A stretch of DNA of 64,000 nt, from positions 6,071,205 to 6,135,204 of the forward strand of contig NC_087378.1 in the NCBI RefSeq assembly GCF_963675165.1. Reading direction: 5' to 3'. The translations under genes and the position numbers were made by a program. This DNA comes from Halichondria panicea (lineage: Eukaryota; Porifera; Demospongiae; Suberitida; Halichondriidae). The notes under the pieces are model-generated. The model was not told where the DNA came from. It ran no database searches and worked only from the letters and a program-made list of their open reading frames with translations. Shown in pieces: positions 49,396 to 62,100 of this stretch. Each line of letters starts with the position of its first letter. Position 1 is the stretch's first letter.

Positions 49396-49738
49396 TACCG
49401 TAAGACCTCGATTTAAAGCGACACTTTTTAATAATTACGAAGCCAGAGGTCGCTTCTTTAAATTTGGAGGTTGAAAAATTATATTGAAGTCCTGGTGTCG
49501 CATATTTAGAGGGTCGCTAGAGGTAACTTTACAGAGTCCTTGCCTCGATTTCAGGCCGCTTAAAAACACAGTGGGCTACAATCGAGGCTAGGGAGTGGCT
49601 ACATTTACCTCTATTTAGAACGCAACATTAAAAAATAATTGTCAACGCAGCTGTCGCTACTTTTAGAGGTCAGAAAATTGCTGAAGCTCCTGGGTGTCGT
49701 ATATTTGGAGGGTCGCCTTAAATCGAGGTCTTACGGTA
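49396..49738. mobile_element. MITE, TACCGTAAGACCTCG family
   Basis: The terminal inverted repeats are TACCGTAAGACCTCGATTTA then AAGCGAC, against TACCGTAAGACCTCGATTTA then AGGCGAC. The length is 343 bp and TA ends suggest a TA target duplication. Its first eight bases, TACCGTAA, closely resemble the TACCGTATAG family. A mini-palindrome (49541-49590) is inserted in it. Confidence 0.85.
49541..49590. mobile_element. Mini-palindromic element, older copy
   Basis: TGCCTCGATTTCAGGCCGCT...GTGGGCTACAATCGAGGCTA keeps the family ends, but the arms have diverged and no target duplication is clear. It lies within the MITE at 49396-49738. A further weak family member is at about 49273-49316. Confidence 0.5.
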
Positions 49739-50543
49739 GCTAGCTTAGTAGATCCAGCTAGCTAGCTAGCCTAGATCCTTATACTCTTAGTAGCTATACC
49801 TGGCTGTTGTCTAGCATCTCTTAAGTCAGTGAGTCTACATGCAAATGCATAAGTAACAAGGTTGGTGGCAAAATTGTTGTAACCTCAGACTAGCAATACA
49901 TAGGCAAAAAGGGGGGGGCTTCAGCCCCTCAAAACCAGCCCCTGGATCCGCCCGCGCCCCTGCCTGGTTCTCATCATTCTATCGACCAACAGAAATCAGC
50001 AACATAATAAAGGATCGTTCCTTGCCTCTAAAAAAGTTTCTTGAAAGTGATTGCTTCTTGAAGTTCCCCTACTCTGCAAACAAAGGGGATCTTTCCAAAT
50101 AGAATGTGAAAATTACTACGATTGGCCATGGAAAGCACTAAAAACATCATTCCTTACAACGTCATCAACACAACATCAGCACATTTACCATCAATATAAT
50201 ATAATATATTAATAGACAGTTTATTGTCTATAAACCAGCTTAAAAACTGCACCATAATTATACTCATTGTTTTACACGTAAATGAAGTTGTAACGATTTG
50301 ACGTACGGCTCTCTCTCGCGCTTGCTTATGTCCATGCTTTTTGGTGCTTTCCCGTTGGTAATTGTCACATGTAAATGCATGTGTTTTTGGACTTATCATA
50401 ATATATTTCTATGTACGTTTTGTACATGCAGTGATATATACTGTGTATTTGAAGGGACAGTTCAGAATGCGTATGAGACCTATTTATACCACATGCAGAT
50501 TTTTTTTTATCTTCTGTAATGCATTGTGTTTATATGAATACAG

Positions 50544-50613
50544 GGATCAGAAATTGAATTGCTGCTGCATATTGTTGATGGTGACTGTGGCTTGACTATC
50601 CTTGTACAGCATG
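50544..50613 (+). CDS. Giant Death-domain protein, exon 4
   Basis: A 70-bp exon has an acceptor (AATACAG) at its left and a donor (G|GTGAGC) at its right. It encodes GSEIELLLHIVDGDCGLTIL then VQH. It enters in phase 0, matching the end of exon 3 (ATT TTT CAG). It leaves in phase 1 with CAT G, matching the GT CAA that opens the giant exon, so the junction codon is GGT. Residues 362-384 of the model. Confidence 0.65.
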
Positions 50614-50914
50614 GTGAGCAGTCACAGAAGTATTAAAATGTTTATGACCACATTATGCCTCGATGTGCATGTGCAAGCGAGGTATACGGTAGTGTGTGTG
50701 TGTGTGTGTGTGCACGCGCACGCGCTCAATGATCAATGAAGTGCAAGTGAGAGGCTTCTAGTCATGTTTTCTTGGATTTTAATTCGTGCAATTGCAAAAT
50801 AATGCTTGGTTCTCGAGTTATGCTAGTTTTGCTTACTTGAAATTGCATTGCAGCCTTTTCAGACGTAGAAAAACTTGTCCATGGAGTGTTGCTACTCAAT
50901 TTAGTAGTTAGATC

Positions 50915-51364
50915 CAGTGGCGGATCCAGGGGGAGATCCCAGGGTGCCACGGATCCCCCTTTTCAGACTAAGCTATTGTGGCTTTACTATATACAGCTAC
51001 CAGCTAGCTATTTATCAGTTTTGTAGCTATTGTAATTTGATTCAATGATTGTACCTGTTGTTCTGATGCATCAACTGCCAAAGGAGTGTTTAGGTTAGCC
51101 TAGGTTAGCTAGTTGACTGTTCTTGGCAGCTAGCTAGCTCTAGCTAGCTCTACGCTAGCCTCGAGACCAGGCCGATTAAAATACGTATTTTAATCGGCCT
51201 GGATTCGAGGCTAGCTCTACGCAAGTCTATTATGGGATTTCCCCTGGCTGAGTATGGGATTTTCCCTAGTCACGTGTGACCGGAAGTGGGCATTACCCCA
51301 AAAATTTCGCGCTGCACGCTCGTAGTTTGGAACCCCCCTTTCATTTTTCCTGGGTCCGCCACTG
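50915..51364. mobile_element. hAT-like non-autonomous element
   Basis: The ends are CAGTGGCGGATCCAGG and, inverted, CAGTGGCGGACCCAGG, typical of hAT-type termini. A 5-bp direct repeat AGATC flanks it (50910-50914 and 51365-51369). Joining the flanks with one AGATC restores the repeat X sequence seen at 13435. Classic hAT duplications are 8 bp, so the assignment rests on the termini. It carries no transposase and contains the mini-palindrome at 51156-51213. Confidence 0.85.
51156..51213. mobile_element. Mini-palindromic element, 58 bp, with exact 9-bp target duplication
   Basis: The arms TAGCCTCGAGACCAGGCCGA and then TTAAAATAC face their inverse with only two mismatched positions and no loop. 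GCTCTACGC flanks it on both sides (51147-51155 and 51214-51222). This is the clearest family member. Confidence 0.85.
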
Positions 51365-51655
51365 AGATCTGCACTAGAATGCTAGCTATTTATAGCTGGC
51401 CTGCAAGAGTGAGAAGAAAGCTGCAAATGCGCTGATGCAGCCATTAATTTTAGACTTGGACTTTTGGCATCGGTCGTTTTTAACAACAATCATGGTCGAT
51501 CATTACCCACTCTCTGTAATTGTGGAGTGCTAATTAATGCAAAAAATGTTCATCACGATAGTCACTTTGTGTGTATAAAAGCTATTAGTAGCTTTATGTT
51601 ATGTAGCTTTGACACTTCCACCGGGATATCAGCACCTGCGATACTTTCATTATTT

Positions 51656-52858
51656 TCAGGGTCAGATTAAATAGGTCAAGTCCACGCTATTCAGAGATCC
51701 AAAGGCCTGAGGCTCTCTGAATAGCATGGCCCTAGGGACTATTGGCTGAGGCCTATGTAACGAAAGCACTATGGAGCCCCATAGTGTCGAGCCATAGTTC
51801 TGCGTTTACAGCATGGATAGCCTTCACACAACAAGTTATTAGTTTTTAACAATGGCAGATTTTGATGTTAAAGCTTCATGCGTCCTTTTCTCGAGGTACA
51901 TATTTACAGCTGAAGTGATCCTGTACCAGGAACGATGGAATTTCATTTCTCATGTTACTTGCTACTTAGCCAGCTTCTCCATGCTTCATACATACTACTA
52001 TTTTATTGTATTCAAGTAAACAGCCGAAAGTTAGCACTTCAGTACTCTAGTAATTATAGCTGAGAAACCGCAACTCAAAGCAAAAGGTTGATATAGGTGT
52101 AGTATACAAACTTAAAGAGAAATTACGTGAGGACGTCATCAAAATAATGCGCAGTGCTTGGGCCTCCATCTGGCCTATGTATTACTGTATTCTACTGAGA
52201 TTACACCCACCTTAATTGCATGCTACAAAGCAGCTACAGGTGGGATGGGCTTAATTTCGAAAACAGTAGTTTTGTCTTGAAATTAAGCCCACCCACCGCC
52301 TCGAAGTTACACCCACTCATTACAAAACTAAGTCTGCATCCATCAATATAGTATTACAACAATACAATAAAGTATAGCTAGGGTACAAACAAGTCATGAG
52401 TCTCACTGTCAGAGTTTTCAACTTGTCTCTTATACTTGCATGCAAATATAGGAGCAATATACTTATTGATAGCTATATTCAGAACTAACCAGCTTACACA
52501 AGAAATTGCTAAATCTTTTCTTGACAACTGCTCATTGACAAATGCATCACTGCCTGCCTGGTGGGCGTATTAATGCAGGCCGGAGCTTTCACTGGGGTGG
52601 GCGTAATTTCGGACGTGCATGGGCCTATCTATTCTCGGTAGAGTAGTAGTCTCAATCTTTTTGCAGTAACATCGACTGTTGCCATCTTTTTTAGTAGTCT
52701 CAGTACGATCGTGTGCGAGGTTTGTATGGCCTACTTAGAAGAACTCTAACATTGACAGGTTGCAGCTAGTATATTTAGACCTTCCAGTGACCAATCTCGT
52801 TGCTTATGATGAATTGAGACTTGCTATTGTGACTTAATGTAGACCTGATACTATATAC
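51656..52858. other. Intron 4 sequence, nothing identified
   Basis: No gene or clear element was found. A short ATG frame at 51852 ending before a GTACAT donor-like site has the wrong phase to join the giant exon. TTCGAAATTAAGCCCACC-like motifs near 52260 recall the TACCGTATAG MITE interior but lack ends. Confidence 0.4.
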
Positions 52859-53072
52859 CTTAGGTGACATATTTTTGCGGATATTAATTTCTGCTATTTC
52901 TGCTAAAATCATGTACTTGCAGATAATTTGAAAATTCAATGAATCTCATTAAAACTACTTGCGAATACAATATAACATTAATTTCGTAACTTAAGCAGAA
53001 TTTAGTACCAGCGAAATGAGCTAAACAGTGAAATTGCAGACAAATCTACCTGTGAAAATATGTCACCCTAAG
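52859..53072. mobile_element. MITE, CTTAGGTGACATATTTT ends
   Basis: The left end CTTAGGTGACATATTTTTGC faces the inverse, CTTAGGGTGACATATTTTCA. The length is 214 bp, just before the giant exon. The interior is AT-rich and non-coding. Confidence 0.7.
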
Positions 53073-53153
53073 ATAATTATATAGTTATGTTATATTAATT
53101 ATGATCGTAGTAGATGGTGATCATCCATGCAAATATTATTTATCAACATGCAG

Positions 53154-56100
53154 GTCAAAATCTATTTGTTTATGATACGGGATATAGAACAACTAACCAC
53201 AGCAACTGCCTGGAAAAGGCACTCCAGGAGCTAATTGAATTCCGGTCCGTTACTGTTAGTGGGGCTTTCTTTTCAACTTCACAGCCTAACCTCAAATCCA
53301 TCTTCAAAAACAAAGTTATTGAGGAGATATCAGTTATTACCCCTGCAAACATTAATCCTAGTTCATGCCTCGAGAGTACATTTAGTTCAGAATTGAGTCG
53401 ACTCCCACTAGATCATCCTGACGTCTTATTTGAAGAGTGTGACCTTCTTTCTGGACCGAGTCTTTCTTTCCAATTCAATAGGAAACATCCCTTAGTAAAA
53501 CATCGGGTATCGTATCAAACAGACACGGGTGACAAGGAGGGAGTGTCCGACACAATAGATGTGGACAGGAGTGGAAATGATATAGCAATGCAGATCAAAC
53601 ACTATTGCTCTGTTCTTGTCACCGGTGAAACACCGATAGCTAAACTTCACAATCTAGATGAAGAGTTTTTCAGTGTTTTCGTAGTTCCGCATCAAGACAG
53701 TGACCAGTGTGTATCATTCTTTCCTGAAGAAGCACGGAAGTTACTATGGAACCCCAGTTCTCTGCAAGATTCAGCTCTACACCTAGCCATTTATCATAAA
53801 AGAAATAGATTTATCCCAATATTAGGCGAACTCAAAAATAAACACCTTGGTGATAAGGGAGAATCCTTTCGTAAAGACTATCTAACTATATGTCATCCTG
53901 AAACTGACCTAAAGGCAATCTTACAAGATGCAGACGCCAAACTTAGTCTATTTTCAGAGTACAGTGACAAGTTCTATTTAAATTGGTACAAAAAAAACAA
54001 ACCTGGGATTTTTTTACAGGTAGCAAAGTCTGTTTCAGAAGAGGAGCGTAGACAGTACAAACGAATAGTTTTTCTTCGAAACAGCCTTGCATGGGCCCAT
54101 TTTTACAAGCATGTGAATGCCGAGGTATATTTGTTGTCTGGTGAGGATCTTAGGCAAGGTCATCAATTGGAAGTTCTTAACGGTATTCTCATAGCCAGAT
54201 TTTGGAAAAAAGCTCCTTGTTCAGTGGTTATCACTGACAGCTTGCCATTGCCAATGGATGAAATCATCCAGAGAGATGTGCGAAAGCTTGTCTTTCCCAA
54301 TCAAACTCAGCATAATGTACGTATGGGATTCATTGAAAAACGTTTGATGAGGTCTACTCCTTTCTTCACTATCAATCCATGCTCCCATGTCCAACATTAT
54401 GAATCAGAATACTGTGACTACACCATTTCTGTCGACCCCTTGGCTCACATAGTGAGTGGTGTCGGCGTTGAACCAACGATAAACCTTGTTAGAGATGCGA
54501 TAGACATTTGTGATGACATCAGCACCCAAAAATCCAATGAGATGGTAGGCCATATCACTTATAGCTACAAACCTCCACCATCAAGTGCAGCTTCAAGTGG
54601 GCATATTAATCGTCAACCCTTGGGTACATACATGAATGGTATTGGTTACAAAAAGAAGCATTCTTATAATATGACTAAAGTCTTAAACTGCCTCATTGGC
54701 CCTACATTAGTTCAGCAACTCAGGAAAATTCGTTTGAAAGAAGTACCTGAACTTATTCCAGCCTTGCTTACTCAAACGGCAGCTGGTAACTCAACGTTTG
54801 CTTTATCTCCCACTGAATTTTCTGCCTCTGATGCGGATGTTGTGGTTCATATTAATAAGCGCCAGCCACTACAAGTTGGAAATAAGGCAGTGTATGAAGC
54901 AAAATTTATTGTGAAAAAAGCTAAGACAATGCAACTGGAGTTTGTGTTAGTAGCTAAAGTCAATTCCAAAGAGTTGAAAATTATCATTTCTACAAACTTA
55001 GAACTGAAGGGAACCTGTGGAACCTCTGTAGGTGATTACCTTTATAACACTTGCTATAAAGAAGATGCATGGCATCATGTAAAGGATCGCACAGTTGGTG
55101 AAATCCTCTATGTCTTTTTACGCGAAGAAAACGCTATCTCAGCAATTCAGTCTCTACCACTGTTCCTCTCGTCCCCCCTGATTAAGTGCAAGATAAACCA
55201 CTATCTAACCACAGTTCTTGTCGAGTCACAGGTGCTGCAAGAGGCTCATATATATGTGAACTTGTTTGAGCTTGAACCAGTCTCTATCAACAACCACAAG
55301 CTTTGCATTAAGATAGAATCACTAGCCATGCATATTTTAAAGCTTGACATAGATCAACAAATGATCAAAGTCGAAGGAAATTGCAGTTTAAACAAACACC
55401 TCCTGAAATTCACTTGCTATAGTACGCCAGCTACAGACTCACAAAAGCATCTGAAATGTGTTTTTGTTGAAACCATGCCAGCGAAGGAGATGTTTGAACT
55501 GTTTGGAATCCGTGATTCTCCCTCTTCCCTGCAACATCCTTCACATGTAACTGCTCTGAATAATCACACCAAATACAGTGGAGGCTTTGTACTGTCTCAG
55601 ATTTTCGGGAACACAATCGAGTCACGGCTCACTTCATTGTTTTTTTATGTTAAATCCGGAACAAGCATTGAAAGCGTACTGCCACCCACGTGTACCCTAA
55701 GTATTCCTATGGAGGTTGAAGTAAAGACAATTGTACATTTCCCATCAGCAAAAACTCCAATATTAGGGCTTGAAGCTGTGTTCAATTCAGAAATTGATAT
55801 AGCTATTTTTACTGCTGCAAAAACATGTAAAACCTTGTTAAAATGCTGTTTACATATCGTACCATCAATTGCGGATGGAACTTACTCTTCAGAGTTAGTG
55901 GTTAGACAGCGTGTCAGTGAACGTGATCCACAAGAAATCTGTGGCTTTTCAGTTCTAGCAATTGTGTCAGCTCTTGATAGTGATCTGGGAAAGAATATTG
56001 AAGACCAGATCAAGGCGATTCCCAAAATTGGTGACCAGGTTTGCAAAACCTTGGCACTCAGAAAGATTGTATTTAAGCTATCGAATCGGCAAATAATACT

Positions 56101-59100
56101 TTGTGAGGTACATGGTTCTCTAAGTAAACTTGATATCATAGATGGAACGCTATCTATTGATAAGTGTACAATAAACCTATCATTTTCAAGTGAAGGATTG
56201 TGTATAGTTTGCAGTGGGAATATAAAGCTAATCAAGCAATACGTTTACTCAGTTCCTCGGTTTAGTTTTCCAACACTCAAGCAAAAAGGAAAATTGAGCT
56301 TTGAAACTTACGATAGTAACTTGATCTTCAAAGATTTCATGAAGGAATTTGGCTGGCTTACTCCAAGTGTCACAAAAAACCTGGTTCTGGATAAGATTCT
56401 GGACACTCCTATCAGAAAAGTAATTTTGTGCTTTTATTTTACTGACAAACTTTGCATTACAGATGCCAGTATTAGTGTCTTCAAGAAACAAATAGATGTT
56501 GGACTGATCGAATTAGATGGTGTTGACCTAGAAGTCATTGTAAAGCTTGTGGAGGATAAGTACATCACCACATTTTCTCTTCAAGGTTTTATTTCTGAAG
56601 CTCTTTATACTAAACTAGACTATGATCCCACCAATAAACTTCTGTCAGGACAAGTAAAAGTGATATTTGCTAGGACTGTTCAAGCTCTCAGTGTGCTACA
56701 ACTATTTTCAACGTCTATAGATTCGTATCAGAACATGAAGAAGGCTCTTTCAGAGGAATTCATGGATATATTGTCATCAGACTTAAGAATCACTGCAAGA
56801 AACCATGAGAAACCAGGGCTTACAGCTTCTCTTGGTGTCAGTATTAGTCTACCTTCTAAGCATTTAAGAGAATACTCGCTTCGATATCTCAATTTAGAGA
56901 CAAAAGACGCACTGAAAATTAATTGTGAAAGCACGTATGTCCTGAACAATTTTCATTTTGAGTACACTGAGGAGCTAACAAGTAAAGATTCTCCTTCAGA
57001 TGCTCATCTTTCTATGACACTCCACAAGCTCAATACCGAGGAGAATATGTCTTTGTATTTTAATTTCTCGGAAAAAATTTACTTGACAGCAAAAGTGGCT
57101 GCTGGACCTTGCGGCGGCCTCTTAAAATTATGTTCTGCTATTGACTTTGCCCAAGCCCCTACTCCAGAGTTTCCTGAGTTTGATGTGAGATTACCTGCTG
57201 TATTTGAAATTGAATTAATGTCTGGCTTAATTACATTCAGAAAACAGCCCAGTTTTCAGCCTGCTGCATTTAATATTAACATCTTGATTAAGGAATGGCT
57301 ATTGTTTGCCGAACCAGAAGTTTTAGTGCACGATATCAGTCTGAAGGCAACATGGGAATCTGGTAGTCGCTCCCAACTCAGTTTCACAGACTGTTCTTTG
57401 ATATTTCTTAGTCATAAATTCATCCTCAGTGGCAGTCTAACAACTAAAGATGTCTTTATTAAAGGACATTGCACTGCAGATTCTGAAACACAGTCCCCAA
57501 CTCAACTTCAGCACATACTAGATAGGTACACTCCTTTGTCCGCAAAAAAACCCTTTGTTCCAACTAACATTGATTTGCCTCCCATGCTGGTTGAACTTAA
57601 GAAGTTAATTATTCATATTCAAGAACCAAGTGAACAGTTTTGTATGATTATGGTAGTGATGAGTCCTTCTTGGAAACTGCAGTTTGGCCCTTATGAAATC
57701 CCTGTTTGTGATCTCAGTGGAACTTTAGAGTGGGAAAAATTGGATACTAGGACAAACTACAAAGCCTACATTGATGGTATTGCTGAGCTGTTTAGTATTC
57801 AAGTTGATGTAAAAATGCTGCTTGAGGAGGAAGACAAGGACTCCATAGTTTTCTCTACAGTCGAGTATCCACACTGCCTTCATTACAGTCAAGCCATTGA
57901 CCATTTACTGGGCATCAAAGATTCAGCTGAAATAATTCCATACAACCAATATGATCCCAGTACCTCAGGCCTGTCAGAGTTGGTTCCCTCTACAATGCAG
58001 AGCATATGTTTCACAGAAGCTAAAGTTGCCTTTAATCTCGTACAAAAACAGTTCTTTATCAGCAGTAAAGTGGAGGGATGGGGAACTGGGTCCATTTTCA
58101 TGGGCTATCTTATCAGTGACACGGACTCTATAGACTATGTCGCTAGTTTGTCCCTTGAGAGTGACGTCTCATTTGGCAGGTTATCTGAATCTTTAACTTT
58201 TGTTGACGAATTGGTAAAGTTGCAAACAGCAAACGCACTTGTTTCTTCTGCTGAATTTGGCCATTTATCAGACATTACCACCAAATTCCACCATTCGTTT
58301 TCTAGGTCTTGGGTCAAAGAGCTCCTTCTTCAGTTGCCTTTCTATGAATCCAAGCTTGAATGTGAATTAAAACTAGCAGAGTATGAAGTTCAGGTTGGGA
58401 CAACGATCTATGCAAGCATTGATATTAACCTGTCACAAGGAATCATTACCAGATTGTTACAGCTTGGAGATACATCAGTGCCACATAGCCTTTCAATTGT
58501 GACATTTATTGGTCAATCAACAACTAAAACAGATATCAATATCAATGCTTGGATTCCTAGAATTTTACTGTTTGGAATGCTCGAATTCTCTGATATTCAT
58601 TTGCTGTATAGAGTTAAGGCTGCCACTAAGTTTGAGCTCACAGGGGCAGTTGCTCTTAATGTTAACCTTGATGACACTGACGATCAGATATTTAAATTTG
58701 ATGGTACACTTTCTGTTAATCCTGATCATGCTGAATTCAGTACTGTGAGCTATGGCAATTCCTTATCTCACCCCTGTCGAATCAATGTTGTGGCAAAAGA
58801 ACTACATCTTGCACTCAAACTGTACCTAAATAAAGGATACCCGAATTTGTATGTGAGAGGGAAGGTGGAAATTGCCGAAACGAAGCTCACCTGTATATTC
58901 ATTTTTGTTGGTATTGTTTTCAAAGTGTTCAAAATTTCCTTGAAACAAGGTCTAAAACTCTCTGCTCTACTCAGCTGCTGCTCCATTGAATGGCCTCTTA
59001 GCCTAGATATTGTCCTAAAAAAAGGAAAGTTCTACTATGCTGCTTCACAAATCACTTTAGATGAAGATGGAGTAACATCTGCTTATGAGCGTGGTTACCG

Positions 59101-62100
59101 TATAGAAGCGACTGTCACATTTTTCAAACTTGATTTTGAAATACAAAATGGTATTGTAATGTTTGATGAACACAATGTTATTTTTGATGCAAGGGCCAAA
59201 AGAACAATTAATCTTGATTTTGCAAAACTAACCGGGGAACAAGAGGATCACCTTGAAAGTGAAGAAATTAAACGAAAGTATGAAGTTGAACACAGACATA
59301 AGGGTCCCCTTTTATCATATAAACAGAAAACCCTTGTCTTAACTCACGGATTAGAAATTCTTGATATTCCTTGCTGCGATGGTCAATTAAAGTGTATGCC
59401 TGGAAGTGGGACAATGAAAGGTGAAATCAAATGCCCGAAATTTCTTTGGATTAGTGAACCTTTGATTCAGCTAGAATGGAGCCAAAGCAATGGGTTACAT
59501 ATACTAGAGTTACAACTTAATGGAGATGTCCCAGGGTTTTCTTTGCTTAAATCAATTGAAGATGTTGCTAAAGTCACTGCAAACAGTCTTTCAGGTAAGT
59601 TGTTATGGAATTGGAAGCTCTGCTTGAAAACGTGTAATTACAACAAGCAAGAAGAATGTCTAGTTCGTTTCATCCTATCTGGCGTTATCAAGATCTCTAT
59701 CATAGGGTTGCTCGAAGAAATAACATTTAATGTGCCAGATATGTTCATCTCCTTGCCCAGGATTTCAATCGAAGGCTTCCCTATGTCATACTTACTTGGT
59801 CAGTATATCTTAAAAGCTTTGAAGAATAACAGTGGCCACTTTATTGAACCATTACTGGCTTTAATTGACGAAGCAAAGCATTTTTCCAAGTCATTTACAT
59901 CGATACGGGAGAGTATTAAGGGGACAAATGAGATATTGGACATTGTAACGAAAAAAGTAGACACAGTTTCAACAGACGATACTGAAACAGACAATACGCA
60001 AAAAGGCGCTTTTGGGAATAACAAGGTTTGGAGAGGAATGTGGAGTGTCCCTGGTGGCTCAGTATTTATTGTGGATTTTGTAAATAGAATTGTACTTGGT
60101 TATATTCCTGGAGGAACAGCAGGAAACTCCAAAACTAAGGCAGAAAAGTCTACGCCAGAGCAATACATTATAGAGGAATTCGGACCCATTGTGACAGTTA
60201 ATGCAATTAGTAGTATGGCACATGAGATTCACAAGTATCTCAAGTCTTGTGTTGATGCTCAAGAATATAAAACTGAAGAACAACAAGAGGCGAGTGATGT
60301 CAAGCAGAAAATAGAGAATGATTTGGCAGTGCTAAAATCGAAAGCGAATACTCTTTCAAAGACTCTGACCATTGTAGCTGACAATGTATTGACTGTGACA
60401 GATGTTTACTTGAGTGTCATTGTGAAAGCTCAAAACAAATGTGCTATCGTAATGACGTGGTTTACTTACAACCCTGAAGAAGGTACCTTTTATACCAAAG
60501 ACAAAGGAGGCATTGAGTATGATGTGGAGATTTCTGCCATTACCATCCAACCTCGTACCTCTCAAGTTGTTCTTCTACGCAATGACACCTTCACTCTTAA
60601 AGATGTAAAGCATATGACAAAAAAATCGTCTTATAGTATGCTTCAATCAGGCATGGAACACTTTACTGAACAAAGTAAGGATTCAGACGCTGCTAGCAAG
60701 CAAAAACAGAGTACTAGGTCCAAGCCAGAGAAATGCATACAACTAGTGATTCCTATTAAGCCCAAAGTTTTGGAGCAAACAGTGTGCTTTAATGTTGGCA
60801 TTCAACCAAAAGTAAAATTTAAAGTGAAGATGTTACAACCTGATAAAATAGTTCAAAATGCTTTTAAAAAAGATGAACTGTTTAGTAATACATGGATGAA
60901 GGACACTAAGAAGCAAATTGAGGCAAGTGGTCGATTAACAGATGTTACGATTGAAGGAAAAAAGGTGTCTAAGCAACATATAATCAACAAAGATTCTGAG
61001 TCTGAAGTAGTTACATTTACAGCTAAATGTGACCACAAGAAGGAGAGCTTAAAAGTTTCAGGTACTTTAAATCCAGTACATAGCGCAGCATCGTATATAG
61101 TACAATTAGTGGATGAAACTGACTCAACAGTCATTGTCAAGCAGAGTCGCGTGTTTCCTCCCCAACTAAAGTACCAACTTGAACCATCGAGCACTCACTT
61201 TCCAGAAACTTCCTCTGGTCCATACTGTGTTTCTGCTCTTGCTCTTAGTGATAAGCACAAAGCATTATCTCCTTTCACAGTCTCAGAATTGAGGATAGTC
61301 CGGCATGATCCACCTGAAATTCTGACTGTTACACTACCCAAATTGGATTTGTTCGATACAGAAGTTGTCCTGTTGAAATGGTTGTATCCATCATCAGAGG
61401 TAAGTCTTATAGATGGATCTCAGTTAATATTTCCGGAGCCTGGAAATCAGTATTTCTTCACCGTCACCATAGTTGGCTTTGCGGTAAAGCCGCGAAAACT
61501 GAACGAAGAGGTTAAAAATCTTGACAAACGTAAAAAAGAGTTTACATTCTCTGAAAAGGTGAATTTATGTAAGGATACTCGATGGGTTAAATATCAATTT
61601 AACTTAGTCGATATCCTTAAAAAGTATAGCCCCAAACTAAAAGGTGGACTTATATTTCAATGCCAAATAGTAGCTAATGGTATTTCAAAACTTCAAAGTA
61701 TGCCAAAGTCTTTCCCGGAGTTTATCTTGCTTGCACCTCCAAAATACTTGAAAGTTTTGACTCGTACACAAAAAGCTGGACTTCATATTAGCTGGGAATA
61801 TGGTGCTCATGCTATTGGCTACAGATTAGAGTTAGTAACTACAAAGTCTCAAAAGTTGGAGTTCTCTAAAGTGCTGAAATGTAGAGCTGGAAGGAATGGT
61901 CAAACTGTTCTCTACAAAAATGATTTCATGAATGTTCCTACTAGTGTTGATAATGGTTACCAGTTGCAAATGTATTCTCTTGGATTGGGTCAAGACCTCA
62001 TTCGGTGCCTAAAACCCACCATTGCAGAAGGATATACATTACATGTAATGTCAGCAGAGCTTCATTACTTGCAGGAGTTGAACAAAGTGCGAGTTACATT

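Larger units (their letters stand above)
50640..51655 (+). repeat. Interspersed repeat X, copy 2, split by a hAT-like insertion
   Basis: The two halves, 50640-50914 and 51365-51655, match 13127-13715 in order, including the TG microsatellite, TTTTCTTGGATTTTAATTCG, and TTTTGGCATCGGTCG. The interruption is the 450-bp element at 50915-51364. It lies in intron 4 of the giant gene. Confidence 0.75.

Noticed and set aside
51852..51896. Alternative first exon (MADFDVKASC) for the giant exon
   Set aside because: It would leave two bases over, whereas the giant exon needs one.
53114..53153. ATG at 53114 as the true start of the giant protein
   Set aside because: A good splice acceptor (ACATGCAG) follows at 53153 with the phase needed by exon 4, and the 13 codons before it look intronic. 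It remains an alternative start.
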